A stretch of DNA of 64,000 bases, from positions 868,001 to 932,000 of the forward strand of contig OZ253494.1 in assembly GCA_965262015.1 (NCBI GenBank), in the 5' to 3' direction. A program made the translations under genes and the position numbers. The notes under the pieces were generated by a model. It searched no databases. It was not told the origin of the DNA and was given only the letters and a program-made list of their open reading frames with translations. Position 1 is the first letter of the stretch. Every line of letters begins with the position of its first letter. The stretch comes from G965262015 sp965262015 (GTDB taxonomy: Bacteria > Spirochaetota > Leptospiria > Turneriellales > CBDBES01). Of the stretch, positions 7,426 through 19,677 are shown in pieces.

Positions 7426-8382
7426 CTACTCAAAAAATTGGCCAACCAATATGACTTCTCTCTCTAGAGAAACACCTGTTATGTCTCTTACCTTCTCTTC
7501 TATATGACACATTAAACTAAATATATCCTTTGCCGTTGCATGACCAGAGTTAACAATAAAATTATAATGCTCTGGAGAAACTTGTGCACCACCTATAGAA
7601 GCATGGGATAGGTCAGATTCTTTAATAAGCTCCCAGGCTTTTAAATGGGTAATATCATGAGGGGGATTTTTAAAAATAGAACCAGCTGAACGCCGATTTT
7701 TTGGTTGGCTATTTAATCGAGATTCTGTAAATTTATCGATGGTTTTTATTATAGTTTTTAGTTCGCCTTCATACAAAAGAAAATCAACTGCAGTCACCCA
7801 TAAATTTGGATTTTGCTTAAACAGACTATCTCTATAGGAAAATTGACATTCTTTAGTAATAAATCGTTCATGCTGTGATTGATGTATTATATGCACTGCA
7901 TATAATACATCACATATTTCTTGTCCATAACAACCTGCATTTTGGATAACTGCCCCCCCTATTTGTCCTGGAATTGTTGTTAAAAACTCTACCCCCGTAT
8001 AACCTTTTTTACTGATTTGTTTGGCAAACCATGCTACCCGTGCATTAGATGGTACACTCACTAGAATACTATCTTCCGTTTGATCCTTAAAAATAATCTC
8101 TTCTTTTGCCTTATACTGTATAACTAAACCATCAAAGCCACTATCTGAGAATAAGATATTAGACCCACCCCCCAAAAAAAAATAAGGTATACGGAGATCA
8201 AAAATAATTTGGTAAAGAGTTCTTAACTGCTCGATTGTATTAGGCATAGCAATAATCATTGCCTTACCACCAACCTTGAAAGTACTGTACTTACTGAGAT
8301 TACAATCCTGTTGATAAAGGATTTGACTTTCTTTTAATTGAGTTAGAATCGTCTTTTTTTTTACTTCCAACAAAGTATTCAT
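7426..8382 (-). CDS. murB: UDP-N-acetylenolpyruvoylglucosamine reductase
   Basis: MurB reduces the enolpyruvyl group of UDP-GlcNAc-enolpyruvate with NADPH to give UDP-MurNAc, the second committed step of peptidoglycan synthesis. FAD-binding features are present: STFKVGG, LGGGSNILFSDSGF and TTIPGQIGGAVIQNAGCYGQEI. The C-terminal substrate domain has the catalytic serine in RSAGSIFKNP, and the glutamate near the end lies in GVSLEREVILVG. At 318 residues, and with the short substrate loop, it resembles the type II (Gram-positive/spirochaete-like) form. The gene directly follows the lactonase-like gene on the same strand with 15 bases between, so the two are probably cotranscribed. Confidence 0.95.
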   Translation of the reverse strand: MNTLLEVKKKTILTQLKESQILYQQDCNLSKYSTFKVGGKAMIIAMPNTIEQLRTLYQIIFDLRIPYFFLGGGSNILFSDSGFDGLVIQYKAKEEIIFKDQTEDSILVSVPSNARVAWFAKQISKKGYTGVEFLTTIPGQIGGAVIQNAGCYGQEICDVLYAVHIIHQSQHERFITKECQFSYRDSLFKQNPNLWVTAVDFLLYEGELKTIIKTIDKFTESRLNSQPKNRRSAGSIFKNPPHDITHLKAWELIKESDLSHASIGGAQVSPEHYNFIVNSGHATAKDIFSLMCHIEEKVRDITGVSLEREVILVGQFFE

Positions 8383-8397
8383 AGACCAAGACTAATT

Positions 8398-9396
8398 CTA
8401 TGTTACCGGACAGGAGAGGATAAACTTATCAAAAACCTGGCCAATAAAAATCTGGTTACGATGAAATAATCCGGTAGACATGGCATTAATCCCTTCACCT
8501 ACATCTTCATAGAGTAATTTTTTTGAACTGGTATCTAGATTAACCAGATATAATGCCCCTGGCGATTTCTTTTGCATATTGGATGCATGCCGAATAAAAG
8601 CAAATAAACTCTTATGCGAAGCTACTATAACTTCGTTGTCTGAGTAGAAGGTAATATTGTCTGGGTGAATAACAGGGAAACGTTTTTTAAGAACCCATTG
8701 AGAGTCATCTTGCTTATTATAATATAATAACTTACTAGCATTAGTATCCGCAACTAATATCATATTTGATGTAACCAAGATTCCATTAGCAAAAGACAAA
8801 CCTTTAATAATCCTGTTCCATTTTTTTGTACTGCTGTTGTAGTGCACGACATTAGCCCTTTTAAATAACATAGACAGAACATTAGAACTACCCACCCTGT
8901 CATTGGTTACATAGAGATCACCATTAGGTAAGGCAGCCACATCATTAGGAGATGCAAGAAGAGGATCTTCTAATACTTGAACAAAATATAAGACATTCTT
9001 TTTAAACTTATATAGTACAATAGCATGATGACCATCCTTCTCTGTCTTCCCATGATTAACAACATATAACAATTGACGAGAAGATACAAAAGAAATGCCG
9101 TGTGGTCGAAGAATAAAATTCTCAGGCTCATCTCTCCTATTTATTAAACGGATCTTATGCGATACAGGATTTAAAACATAAATATTACCAGGCGTTTCCC
9201 AAGAATGCCTGGCATGCGAGGAGATAAAAATTTCCTTAGAACGACTGTTCAATGCCATATCCTCAGGACCAAAATCTATTACAATACGCTTGCAATCAGA
9301 ATACACCATTGGCTTCATTCCAGTGTAAGAGTTTAAAAAAGAGGAACCTGTAAATACACAAAAACATAATAAAAAAGTAAGTAAGTACCTGTACAT
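8398..9396 (-). CDS. Secreted paraoxonase/arylesterase-like (SMP-30 superfamily) lactonase
   Basis: Calcium-dependent six-bladed beta-propeller enzymes of this family hydrolyse lactones and esters. After a signal peptide (MYRYLLTFLLCFCVFTGSSFL), the segments known to bind calcium in paraoxonase appear in the right order: FGPEDMAL, SPNDVAALPNGDLYVTND, FANGIL and HPDNITF. The two histidines corresponding to the PON1 dyad are in PHGIS and VVNHGK. The length of about 333 residues is close to the 355 of PON1. The ATG at 9396 is preferred over a TTG three codons upstream. The natural substrate is unknown; quorum-sensing lactones are one possibility. The gene lies just upstream of murB. Confidence 0.8.
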   Translation of the reverse strand: MYRYLLTFLLCFCVFTGSSFLNSYTGMKPMVYSDCKRIVIDFGPEDMALNSRSKEIFISSHARHSWETPGNIYVLNPVSHKIRLINRRDEPENFILRPHGISFVSSRQLLYVVNHGKTEKDGHHAIVLYKFKKNVLYFVQVLEDPLLASPNDVAALPNGDLYVTNDRVGSSNVLSMLFKRANVVHYNSSTKKWNRIIKGLSFANGILVTSNMILVADTNASKLLYYNKQDDSQWVLKKRFPVIHPDNITFYSDNEVIVASHKSLFAFIRHASNMQKKSPGALYLVNLDTSSKKLLYEDVGEGINAMSTGLFHRNQIFIGQVFDKFILSCPVT

Positions 9397-9468
9397 GGAA
9401 CACAAATAGATGATATATTGTTTTATGTCATCTATTTTTTATAAACAGCAATTTTATAGGTAATAAAA

Positions 9469-9505
9469 GAACAACTAACCAAGTTTATTTTGTCCAGTTC
9501 TGTTG
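9469..9505 (+). mobile_element. Short scar of the ISb element upstream of the methyltransferase
   Basis: The bases around CTAACCAAG.TTATT.TGTCCAG match 23070-23096 at the 3' side of the ISb copy with a few changes. It is too short for more than a scar, but its place directly before a truncated gene is suggestive. Confidence 0.55.
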
Positions 9506-9558
9506 CGGAATCTCTAAATTGTAAGTTCTAATGAGAAGACACTTAAAAAGACCTTCTC

Positions 9559-12234
9559 ATGACAATACATTTTACAAATCCTATCTCTGACATGCCTACT
9601 GAAAAACAATATACAGGATTATCTGATCAAGAAACTAATTATTTTTATAATAATCGTTGGTTAGAAAAACTGACTATGACCATTGACATGATAGAACGAT
9701 ATTTAAAACAACAGGAAGTTTGTAAAAGATATAACCAGCAAATTAAATCTTTAGAAAAACTATTGCAATCTGTTGTACATCCCCAGATAGAGAGAGAAAC
9801 AACAAAAGCAATACTTATCCAATATATCATGACGATTGAAATATGTCCTATTATTTTTGGACGTATCAATATTAATAAGATGGATACTGTAATAGATATG
9901 CTACAAAAAAGTGTGAATATAATTTTTGAGAAAAAATTCAGAAAAGCGATTACAAAAAAATTAGGTTTATCTATGGCATCTAAATCGACTGAAAAACTTT
10001 CAGGAGGGAACGACTTTAAACAACAGATAACATATTTACTTAAATTCTATGAAAAATTTTACCAGGCCTATTACCCTCAACAGGCACATACATTAGGCAT
10101 TGTTTATACTCCTTATGAAGTAGTGAATTTTATGATAAGAAGCACAGACACATTACTACAAAAACACTTTAACACAACCTTAATGGAACATAATGTAAAG
10201 ATAATAGATCCCTGCACGGGAACAGGTAATTTTATTTCACATCTACTTCATTATCTTTTTGAAGAATACCAAGATAATGATAAATTAAAATATCAATATG
10301 AAAATAGAATATTTGCTATGGAAATTTCTATTTTGCCTTATTTTATAGCTAAATTATGCATTGAAAACTTTTTTTTTGATATTACAAAAAAATATATGCC
10401 TTTTCAGAAGCTTACCTGTCAAGATACTCTAGAACTAGACAATATACATTGCATAGAAGAGGCATCCCAAGACATCACAGTTATCATTGGTAACCCCCCT
10501 TACAGCGGACATCGGGATAACGAAAATGCACAAAATAAGCATAGAGCATATCCCAATATTGACCAACGTATTAGAGACACCTATGTGGCCAATAGCATTT
10601 CACAAAAAACAAAAACCTTTGATACTTATGTACGTTTTATCAGGTGGGCTAGTGACCATATTCAGAATCAAGGTATTATTGCATTTATTAGTAATAATAG
10701 CTTCTTAGATAGTCAATCATTTGATGGATTCCGTACCAGTGTGGCAAATGAATTTAGTAATATTTATGTAGTTGATCTGGGAGGCAACGTAAGAAAATAT
10801 TTAAATGACCCAAATATATTTTTAGGTGAAAAAAATACAATATTTGGCAAAGATGCAGCTATAGGCGTATGTATTACATACTTCATAAAAGATATAGAAC
10901 ATAAAAAAAAGGGACAAATATACTACACACACCCGTTTGACATTTTATCTCTTCGTACAGAAAAACTAGAGTTCTTAAATCGACATACTGTAGAAAACCT
11001 TACTTTTAATTTAATAAGGCCTAGTAAGGGTCATTGGCTACATACAGAAGAAACAGATTTTCACCAACATATGCCAGTGGTTAGCAAAAATAAAAAATTC
11101 AATGCCATCTTTAACATATCTAGCAATGGAGTAGTAACAAGCCGAGATTTATGGGTTTATGATTTAGATAAACATATACTGATAAATAAGGTCAACTATT
11201 TTATAAACACTTATAACCGACTATTACAAAAGTATGCAGGTGATGCAAAAGCCTTTGGACATAAAACAATCAAATGGAGTAGAGATTTAAAACTAAGATA
11301 TTTTAGATTAAATAAAATGCTTCCTCCTTTCAACACAAAGCAGATCACGGTTTCCCTTTATAGACCTTTTTCTAGTGTCTATCACTATACCCATAACTCT
11401 CTAAATGATGTCTTAACTTATAAACATTACTCTATATTTGGGGAAAACCTGGAACAAAAAAATATATGCATTGGATTTAATGGCCTTAATAACAGTCAAT
11501 GGCATCCTTTAGCTTCAAAATTACTTGTAGATTTAAATTGCCTGTATGGGGGGATAGTAAACCTACCCCTCTACCAATATCAAGAGGGGAAACGCTTAGA
11601 TAATATAACGGACTGGTCATTAAGGGAATTTCAAATACATTATCAAGACGACTCTATCAAAAAACTAGATATATTTTACTATGTGTATGCTGTATTCCAC
11701 CATCAAGATTATGTAGCCAAATATAAAATTGATCTGCAAAGAAATTTACCTAATATACCTTTTTATCATAATTTTCATGCATTGGCTGAATCAGGTAAAG
11801 TGTTAATTAAGCATCACATTGATTTTGAAAAGATTAAAAAACATCCAGATGTAAAAATTGACATAAGAGAGGGAGAGATCATACCAAGATGTAAAATAGA
11901 TAAAGATAAAAATAAACTCTATACTGGTACTATCTTACTAGACAGCCATACCACAATTAGTAATATCCCACCCAAAGCATTTACTTACAAATTAGGTCAT
12001 CGCTCACCGATTGAATGGCTTATTAAACAACATACCTCTAAAAAACCTAATGTAAAAAATTATACCTACTATAAAATTATTTTTGATAAATATAATACAT
12101 CAGAAAATGAATTAGAGCGCTACAGAAAAATTAGTCGCCCCTATCTAATTGACTTAATACCACGACTGGTCACAGTAAGTCTGAAGACATTAGAAATAAA
12201 AGAAAAAATTGCCCTTCATAAAACTACAAGATAA
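9559..12234 (+). CDS. Type ISP restriction-modification-like adenine methyltransferase lacking nuclease and helicase parts
   Basis: The 891 residues look like the coupler, methyltransferase and target-recognition parts of the Type ISP family (LlaGI/LlaBIII type). The full enzymes are near 1600 residues and begin with a nuclease and a helicase. Here residues 20-150 are the helical coupler, LGIVYTPYEVVNFMIRS precedes the SAM site IIDPCTGTGNFISHLL, and the catalytic motif NPPY follows in VIIGNPPYSGH. The C terminus holds the recognition region and the family sequence YKLGHRSPIEWLIKQ. The frame is open throughout, so it may still methylate adenine. No helicase or nuclease gene is beside it. An ISb scar lies 55 bases upstream, so I infer loss of the N-terminal half by an IS-linked deletion. 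The start could also be the ATG at 9592. Confidence 0.82.
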   Translation: MTIHFTNPISDMPTEKQYTGLSDQETNYFYNNRWLEKLTMTIDMIERYLKQQEVCKRYNQQIKSLEKLLQSVVHPQIERETTKAILIQYIMTIEICPIIFGRININKMDTVIDMLQKSVNIIFEKKFRKAITKKLGLSMASKSTEKLSGGNDFKQQITYLLKFYEKFYQAYYPQQAHTLGIVYTPYEVVNFMIRSTDTLLQKHFNTTLMEHNVKIIDPCTGTGNFISHLLHYLFEEYQDNDKLKYQYENRIFAMEISILPYFIAKLCIENFFFDITKKYMPFQKLTCQDTLELDNIHCIEEASQDITVIIGNPPYSGHRDNENAQNKHRAYPNIDQRIRDTYVANSISQKTKTFDTYVRFIRWASDHIQNQGIIAFISNNSFLDSQSFDGFRTSVANEFSNIYVVDLGGNVRKYLNDPNIFLGEKNTIFGKDAAIGVCITYFIKDIEHKKKGQIYYTHPFDILSLRTEKLEFLNRHTVENLTFNLIRPSKGHWLHTEETDFHQHMPVVSKNKKFNAIFNISSNGVVTSRDLWVYDLDKHILINKVNYFINTYNRLLQKYAGDAKAFGHKTIKWSRDLKLRYFRLNKMLPPFNTKQITVSLYRPFSSVYHYTHNSLNDVLTYKHYSIFGENLEQKNICIGFNGLNNSQWHPLASKLLVDLNCLYGGIVNLPLYQYQEGKRLDNITDWSLREFQIHYQDDSIKKLDIFYYVYAVFHHQDYVAKYKIDLQRNLPNIPFYHNFHALAESGKVLIKHHIDFEKIKKHPDVKIDIREGEIIPRCKIDKDKNKLYTGTILLDSHTTISNIPPKAFTYKLGHRSPIEWLIKQHTSKKPNVKNYTYYKIIFDKYNTSENELERYRKISRPYLIDLIPRLVTVSLKTLEIKEKIALHKTTR

Positions 12235-12299
12235 CCTCCTACAAGATATATTATAGATCAATATGTATGCGTAATAATTGCTTTTACTCTATTGAATCT

Positions 12300-12902
12300 T
12301 TATCTTAGTATAAATTGTAGAGATGTTTTAAATTTTATAGGCACATTACGATTATTAACGTAGGGCCTAGAATATTTTGCATAATGTAATGTTTCGTAGG
12401 TGGCTTTTTGAAACAAACGTTTAAATTTTCTATTAAGCAAATCAGGTAAAATACGACTAAGATGAGTATCTAGAATATTTACTTTCCCCACTGTACCATC
12501 TGTATTGATAAAAATTTCTAGTAATAACGTTGCTTCAATATTAGCTTCTTTAGCCATTTCTGGATATTTTTTAGGCAAATGACTTAACAGCCTAGGTGCT
12601 TGTACATTTGATAAAGATACTGAATTTATACTTGAGCTATATCGAACATATTTTTGATCCTCCAAAGAAGCATGACTACTACTATGTTGATTACTTTTAT
12701 ATTTGAACGAAGTAGTACTATCCACCTTTAAAACATTAATGCTTTGTAAATTAGATGAATGCCAAATCTCATATTCTACTAAAGAACTAAACCATAACAG
12801 TATAAAAAGAAATACCAGTGAAAGAGAAAAGGAACAATAATATGAATAAGAACTAAAAAAAGAAGCAAAATAAGACATAAAGATCTTCTTACTCCCATGC
12901 AT
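12300..12902 (-). CDS. Short TonB-like energy transducer
   Basis: The 200-residue protein has one membrane segment near the N terminus (about residues 20-42), a Ser-rich linker and a C-terminal TonB-type domain. The domain shows the sequence LPKKYPEMAKEANIEATLLLEIFINTDGTVGKVNIL, with the YPEMAKEA...DGTVGKV pattern of the TonB C-terminal fold. The Pro/Lys-rich spacer of classical TonB is missing. ExbB and two ExbD proteins are encoded near 60 kb, so it may be their partner in driving outer-membrane uptake. An alternative start at the ATG for MSYFASFF is possible. The gene lies 22 bases beyond tRNA-Gly on the same strand. Confidence 0.7.
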   Translation of the reverse strand: MHGSKKIFMSYFASFFSSYSYYCSFSLSLVFLFILLWFSSLVEYEIWHSSNLQSINVLKVDSTTSFKYKSNQHSSSHASLEDQKYVRYSSSINSVSLSNVQAPRLLSHLPKKYPEMAKEANIEATLLLEIFINTDGTVGKVNILDTHLSRILPDLLNRKFKRLFQKATYETLHYAKYSRPYVNNRNVPIKFKTSLQFILR

Positions 12903-12924
12903 ATGAGTAAGAAAACTAAATCAA

Positions 12925-12996
12925 GCGGGAAACGGGGTTCGAACCCGCGACCTTCTCCTTGGCAAGGAGATGCTCTACCAACTGAGCTATTCCCGC
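12925..12996 (-). tRNA. tRNA-Gly (GCC)
   Basis: On the minus strand the sequence starts GCGGGAATAGCTCAGTTGG and contains GGTTCGAACCC in the T-arm. The anticodon stem CTCCT/AGGAG encloses GCC in the loop, and the acceptor GCGGGAA pairs with TTTCCCGC. It is last in the stable-RNA cluster. Confidence 0.95.
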
Positions 12997-13004
12997 AATA
13001 AAAA

Positions 13005-13086
13005 TACGAGCGAAGGGACTCGAACCCCCACACTTTTCAGCACTAGATCCTAAGTCTAGCGTGTCTACCAATTCCACCACGCTCGC
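13005..13086 (-). tRNA. tRNA-Leu (TAG)
   Basis: The minus strand reads GCGAGCGTGGTGGAATTGG at the 5' end. The anticodon stem CTAGA/TCTAG encloses the anticodon TAG, a variable arm as in leucine tRNAs follows, then the T-arm GGGGGTTCGAGTCCC. The first acceptor pair is a G-U. Confidence 0.92.
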
Positions 13087-13227
13087 ATATCAAATACAAT
13101 ACCCTATGGAGAGCCCATGGCAAGACCATCTGTCAATTCAATTTTAAATATTCATTAAACGAAGCAAGTTAGCGAGAGAATAAAATCTCACTAACAAAAC
13201 CAATATAAAACACAATAATAACATAAA

Positions 13228-13342
<115 letters not shown>

Positions 13343-13382
13343 AACAAATAATACACAAATAAATTTATGTATAACATAATAT

Positions 13383-16373
<2,991 letters not shown>

Positions 16374-16555
16374 ATATTATGTTTTAATATGTTGGCAAAA
16401 TTGTTTTTTCTCTACGTTGTTAATTGTTATCATATATAAGCTCAAACAATGTCAAGCTTTGGTTGTCAAAGATCTGAGCTAACTAAGGTCCGACCTTATT
16501 AGCCCAAGCAATTTGTATAATTAAAATAGAATCATACCTAAATAAAAACCTCTAA

Positions 16556-16628
16556 TGGAGACTACCGGGATCGAACCGGTGACCTTCTGCGTGCAAGGCA
16601 GACGCTCTCCCAGCTGAGCTAAGTCCCC
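16556..16628 (-). tRNA. tRNA-Ala (TGC)
   Basis: The minus strand begins GGGGACTTAGCTCAGCTGG. The anticodon stem TCTGC/GCAGA encloses TGC, and the T-arm is CCGGTTCGATCCCGG. It sits where the 16S-23S spacer tRNA normally lies, 180 bases before 23S. Confidence 0.95.
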
Positions 16629-16674
16629 CAAAATCTTGTTGATATTTATTATAACCGCAAGGCACGATTATAAA

Positions 16675-16748
<74 letters not shown>

Positions 16749-16929
16749 TAAATGTAAAGTCGTAAAAACTACTACATCAAATTCTTCAACATGTCATGAA
16801 GACCTTCCTACACAACATCTATACGATACTGCACTTTAGGTGCCTGATCAGGTATTGAAACTATATGGCAGGTCAAGCATATTTCCAATAAAAAGATACT
16901 TTTATTGTGGAAAGTCGGTATCTTCTAAA
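16749..16929. other. Region upstream of the tRNA-Ile/23S cluster without 16S rRNA
   Basis: This stretch should carry the end of 16S if the operon were standard. It has no AAGGAGGTGATCC-type 16S end and no other recognisable gene. A weak promoter for the minus strand may exist, but I could not find a convincing -35/-10 pair. Confidence 0.6.
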
Positions 16930-17970
16930 TTGAAGTGCGATAATGAGCTTATTATTTACTCCGTAAGTAATCTAATACCTAATAGTAGGAATAAATAATG
17001 ATCTATACATATTTATCATTTGAGGAACGAGAAGTTATTTATAATTCTAAGGTCTTTAGACTATATATATATCAGATTGCCTCTAAACTAAAGAGACATC
17101 CGTCTAGTCTCTACAAAGAAATAAAACGTAATCAGAATAAGTTAGGTGGTTATACCACAAATGAAGCACAAAGAAAGTATCATAAACGTAGACAGAATTA
17201 AGATAAGAAAAATAATAAAAGTTAACAAAGAGTCATTTGTGTTAAAGTATCTGGCTATTGGTGCATCCCCTGAACAAATATCAGGAAGATTAAAATTAGA
17301 GTATCAAAAAGATAAGGATAGGATAGTTTGTATAGAAATGATATATTTATGATCATGTTAATGGATATATCTAACTGATTTCTTACGTAGCGCTCACTGG
17401 AAGCGAAAGAGAATGTCCCTTAAACGGAATAATTGACAGATAGATGCTATTTTTAAGCGTTCTGTTCTATACACGATAGGCCTCTATTCATAGAAACAAA
17501 AACAAGAATGGGTGACTTTGAAGGAGATACCATAGTAGGTGTAAAATACTCAGGTTATATTGTTACATTAGTAAATAGAAAAACTAAATACCTTTTAGGT
17601 AGGAAGGTGGATAACAAAAAAGCTCTCTGTGTGAGCAAGGTAACAAGAGACTTATTTGCAGATATAAACACAATACAGAGCGTTACATATTTGATAATGG
17701 TTCTGAGTTTGCAGAGTTTAAAAATATGGAAGAATATCTTAACTGCAAGGTCTATTTTATGGATACATCTTCTCCTTGGCAGATAGGTCTTAATGCATAT
17801 AGCAATAGCTTGATTAGATAATATCTAATCAAGGGAACAAATTCTTGGTATGTTACACAAAAATATCTTGATGAGATTATACATAAAATAAACTCAAGAC
17901 CATGAAAAGGGCTAGGCTACTTAACACCCAATGAGGTATTTAAAGAGTGAGGCTTATTTTGCACTTCAAA
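16930..17970 (+). mobile_element. IS30-like element ISa, decayed
   Basis: The roughly 1.04-kb element is bounded by imperfect inverted repeats: TTGAAGTGCGATAATGAGC on the left, and GGCTTATTTTGCACTTCAAA on the right read as complement. Its transposase is broken. Fragments of the same family lie at 2670-2800, 28793-28845 and 59400-59490, and its repeat core forms the hairpin at 5423. Confidence 0.8.
16998..17949 (+). pseudogene. IS30-family transposase, frameshifted and inactive
   Basis: The pieces read in order across three frames. First is an N-terminal helix-turn-helix (YLSFEEREVIYN, IASKLKRHPSSLYKEIKRN) at 16998-17201. The linker ASPEQISGRLK follows in another frame. Then the DDE core is in pieces: GDFEGDTIVG, TFDNGSEF, PWQIGLNAYSN. 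IS30 transposases have ENxN after PWQxGxN at the catalytic glutamate; here it reads AYSN, so this residue is lost as well. In-frame stops follow near 17341, 17815 and 17905. The C terminus INSRP*KGLGYLTPNEVFKE matches the relic at 2.7 kb. Confidence 0.85.
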
Positions 17971-18224
17971 ATGAAACTTACGGGTTCTATAAGTAAATCA
18001 TTTCTTGTTCTTGACGCTCAGGAGTCTTAAAATAAAATGCAGCAAAGGAAAATATATAATAATAGTGGGTAACCAGGATAAACGATATAGAAATTGTCAG
18101 AGAGGGCCTATGGGCTATCAAGCATTTTATCCTCAAATACTGCATCTTGTTTTAGTGTCTAAAGAGCATTATGTAGCAAGAAGAAAGCTTGACAGACTTC
18201 TCAAGATATATAGACCATGTTCGC
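17971..18224. other. No supported gene between ISa and the M16-like gene
   Basis: A short open frame at 18005-18247 has no ribosome binding site, no domain features and an odd composition, and it overlaps the next gene. I see no RNA gene or repeat here. Confidence 0.5.
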
Positions 18225-19670
18225 ATGCTTCGAGGTTACAACATTAGTAAAACGTATGTGGTATTATGTCTTATTTTTACTTCTATGCTAGGTAGTATAA
18301 CTTCGAAACGACCATGGGCAAAGTTTCTTAATGCCCAGTCTGAAACAAATACCTATCCTGTGGTACAGCATCTACGCCTGTCTGACCAGATAGATGTTTA
18401 TTATATCCAAGATAATATAATCCCTCGAGTAAACTGTATGTTTTATGTAGAAGGAGGGCTATCTGAACAGCCAGGTAACCAAGTTGGTCTACAAAACTTA
18501 TGGGGTAATGGAATTTCCTACTCAGGATCAAAAACATATAACAAAGAAAAGTTAGCTGATATATTAGAACACCGAGCCTCAACATTTAGTTTTCATAAAC
18601 AAAACTATCGTTCTAGTTTTTTATTGAGTTCATTGTCTCATATATTTGAATCTGATCTAAAAATTATCTTGGATGTACTAAATAATCCTCTTTTTCACAA
18701 GGATGACATTATTTTACTTAAGAAACAAATGTCACAATCTATCAAAAAAAGAAAAGAAAATCCTTATTCCCTAGCTCTTTTAACAGCCCAGCGTACTTTT
18801 TGGAAAAATAATTTTCGTAGTCATATCTATACGGAAGAAACTATTACGAATATTCAACGGCAAGATTTACTCAAGTGGCATGCCAAAATGTGGAGCCCTA
18901 AGCGACTTACTATTGCGATTACGGGTAAGATGGATATCCATAGAGTGTTAAAGATTTTAGAAAAACATCTCTTCTCGAGTAGTAAGGTAGTCAAGAGTAG
19001 TAATCTTAGTAATATACTTCCACATGATGATGTTGTCTCTAATCCCACTGGGCATTTATATTATGTTCCAAAAGATATCAGCCAAAGTACACTTATATGG
19101 AAGGCTAAAAGTGTGAACAATCAGTCTACAGACTATTTTGCTCTATATACCTTAAATTTTTTGTTGGGAGGAGATTCATTTAACTCTATTTTAACCCAGA
19201 AAATTCGTGTTGAAAAAGGATGGGCCTATATGGTTTATTCTCAATATACAACAGATAAATATCACGGAACTATCACCTTAGCAGCACAGTCACAGAATAA
19301 GAACGTAAATAATCTGATTACTTATACCAACCAGATATTGACTGACTTACCTGATATGGTACAAGAGGATCAATTATTGTCAGCGAAGAAAGCCATTCAA
19401 AATAAATTTGTATTTCTTTATGATAATTATTTTGATTTTATGAATACAGTACTTAAACTGAAATGGAATGATTACCCTAGTGATTATTTATCTACTTTCA
19501 CAGATAAGATTAATAATGTTACGATAGAAGAGATTAAAGAGGTTGCTGAATTATATTATAAACCATCAAACTTTATGCTTACTATTGTTGGCCCCAAAGA
19601 TAACCTAAAAAAGTCATCGTCTAAATATAAAGTCACCTACATAGACGCAGAAGAAATTACGAGAAAGTAA
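18225..19670 (+). CDS. M16 (insulinase) family protein lacking the zinc motif
   Basis: The protein has about 481 residues from the ATG at 18225 (493 from an upstream TTG). The N terminus has a basic start and hydrophobic stretch (MLRGYNISKTYVVLCLIFTSMLGS), so it is probably exported. The body has the M16 two-lobe plan: FYVEGGLSEQPGNQVGLQNLW at the place of the first-lobe core, IAITGKMD, and the second lobe with FNSILTQKIRVEKGWAYMVYS (typical GRLFxxLREKxGLAYxVxS). The HxxEH zinc site of active peptidases is replaced (GLQNLWGNGIS), so it is likely a non-catalytic partner. No active M16 gene is adjacent. No good ribosome binding site precedes the start. Confidence 0.8.
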   Translation: MLRGYNISKTYVVLCLIFTSMLGSITSKRPWAKFLNAQSETNTYPVVQHLRLSDQIDVYYIQDNIIPRVNCMFYVEGGLSEQPGNQVGLQNLWGNGISYSGSKTYNKEKLADILEHRASTFSFHKQNYRSSFLLSSLSHIFESDLKIILDVLNNPLFHKDDIILLKKQMSQSIKKRKENPYSLALLTAQRTFWKNNFRSHIYTEETITNIQRQDLLKWHAKMWSPKRLTIAITGKMDIHRVLKILEKHLFSSSKVVKSSNLSNILPHDDVVSNPTGHLYYVPKDISQSTLIWKAKSVNNQSTDYFALYTLNFLLGGDSFNSILTQKIRVEKGWAYMVYSQYTTDKYHGTITLAAQSQNKNVNNLITYTNQILTDLPDMVQEDQLLSAKKAIQNKFVFLYDNYFDFMNTVLKLKWNDYPSDYLSTFTDKINNVTIEEIKEVAELYYKPSNFMLTIVGPKDNLKKSSSKYKVTYIDAEEITRK

Positions 19671-19677
19671 CTCTTTG

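Noticed and set aside
18005..18247. 80-codon frame between ISa and the M16-like gene
   Set aside because: No ribosome binding site, odd composition, overlap with the next gene's start.
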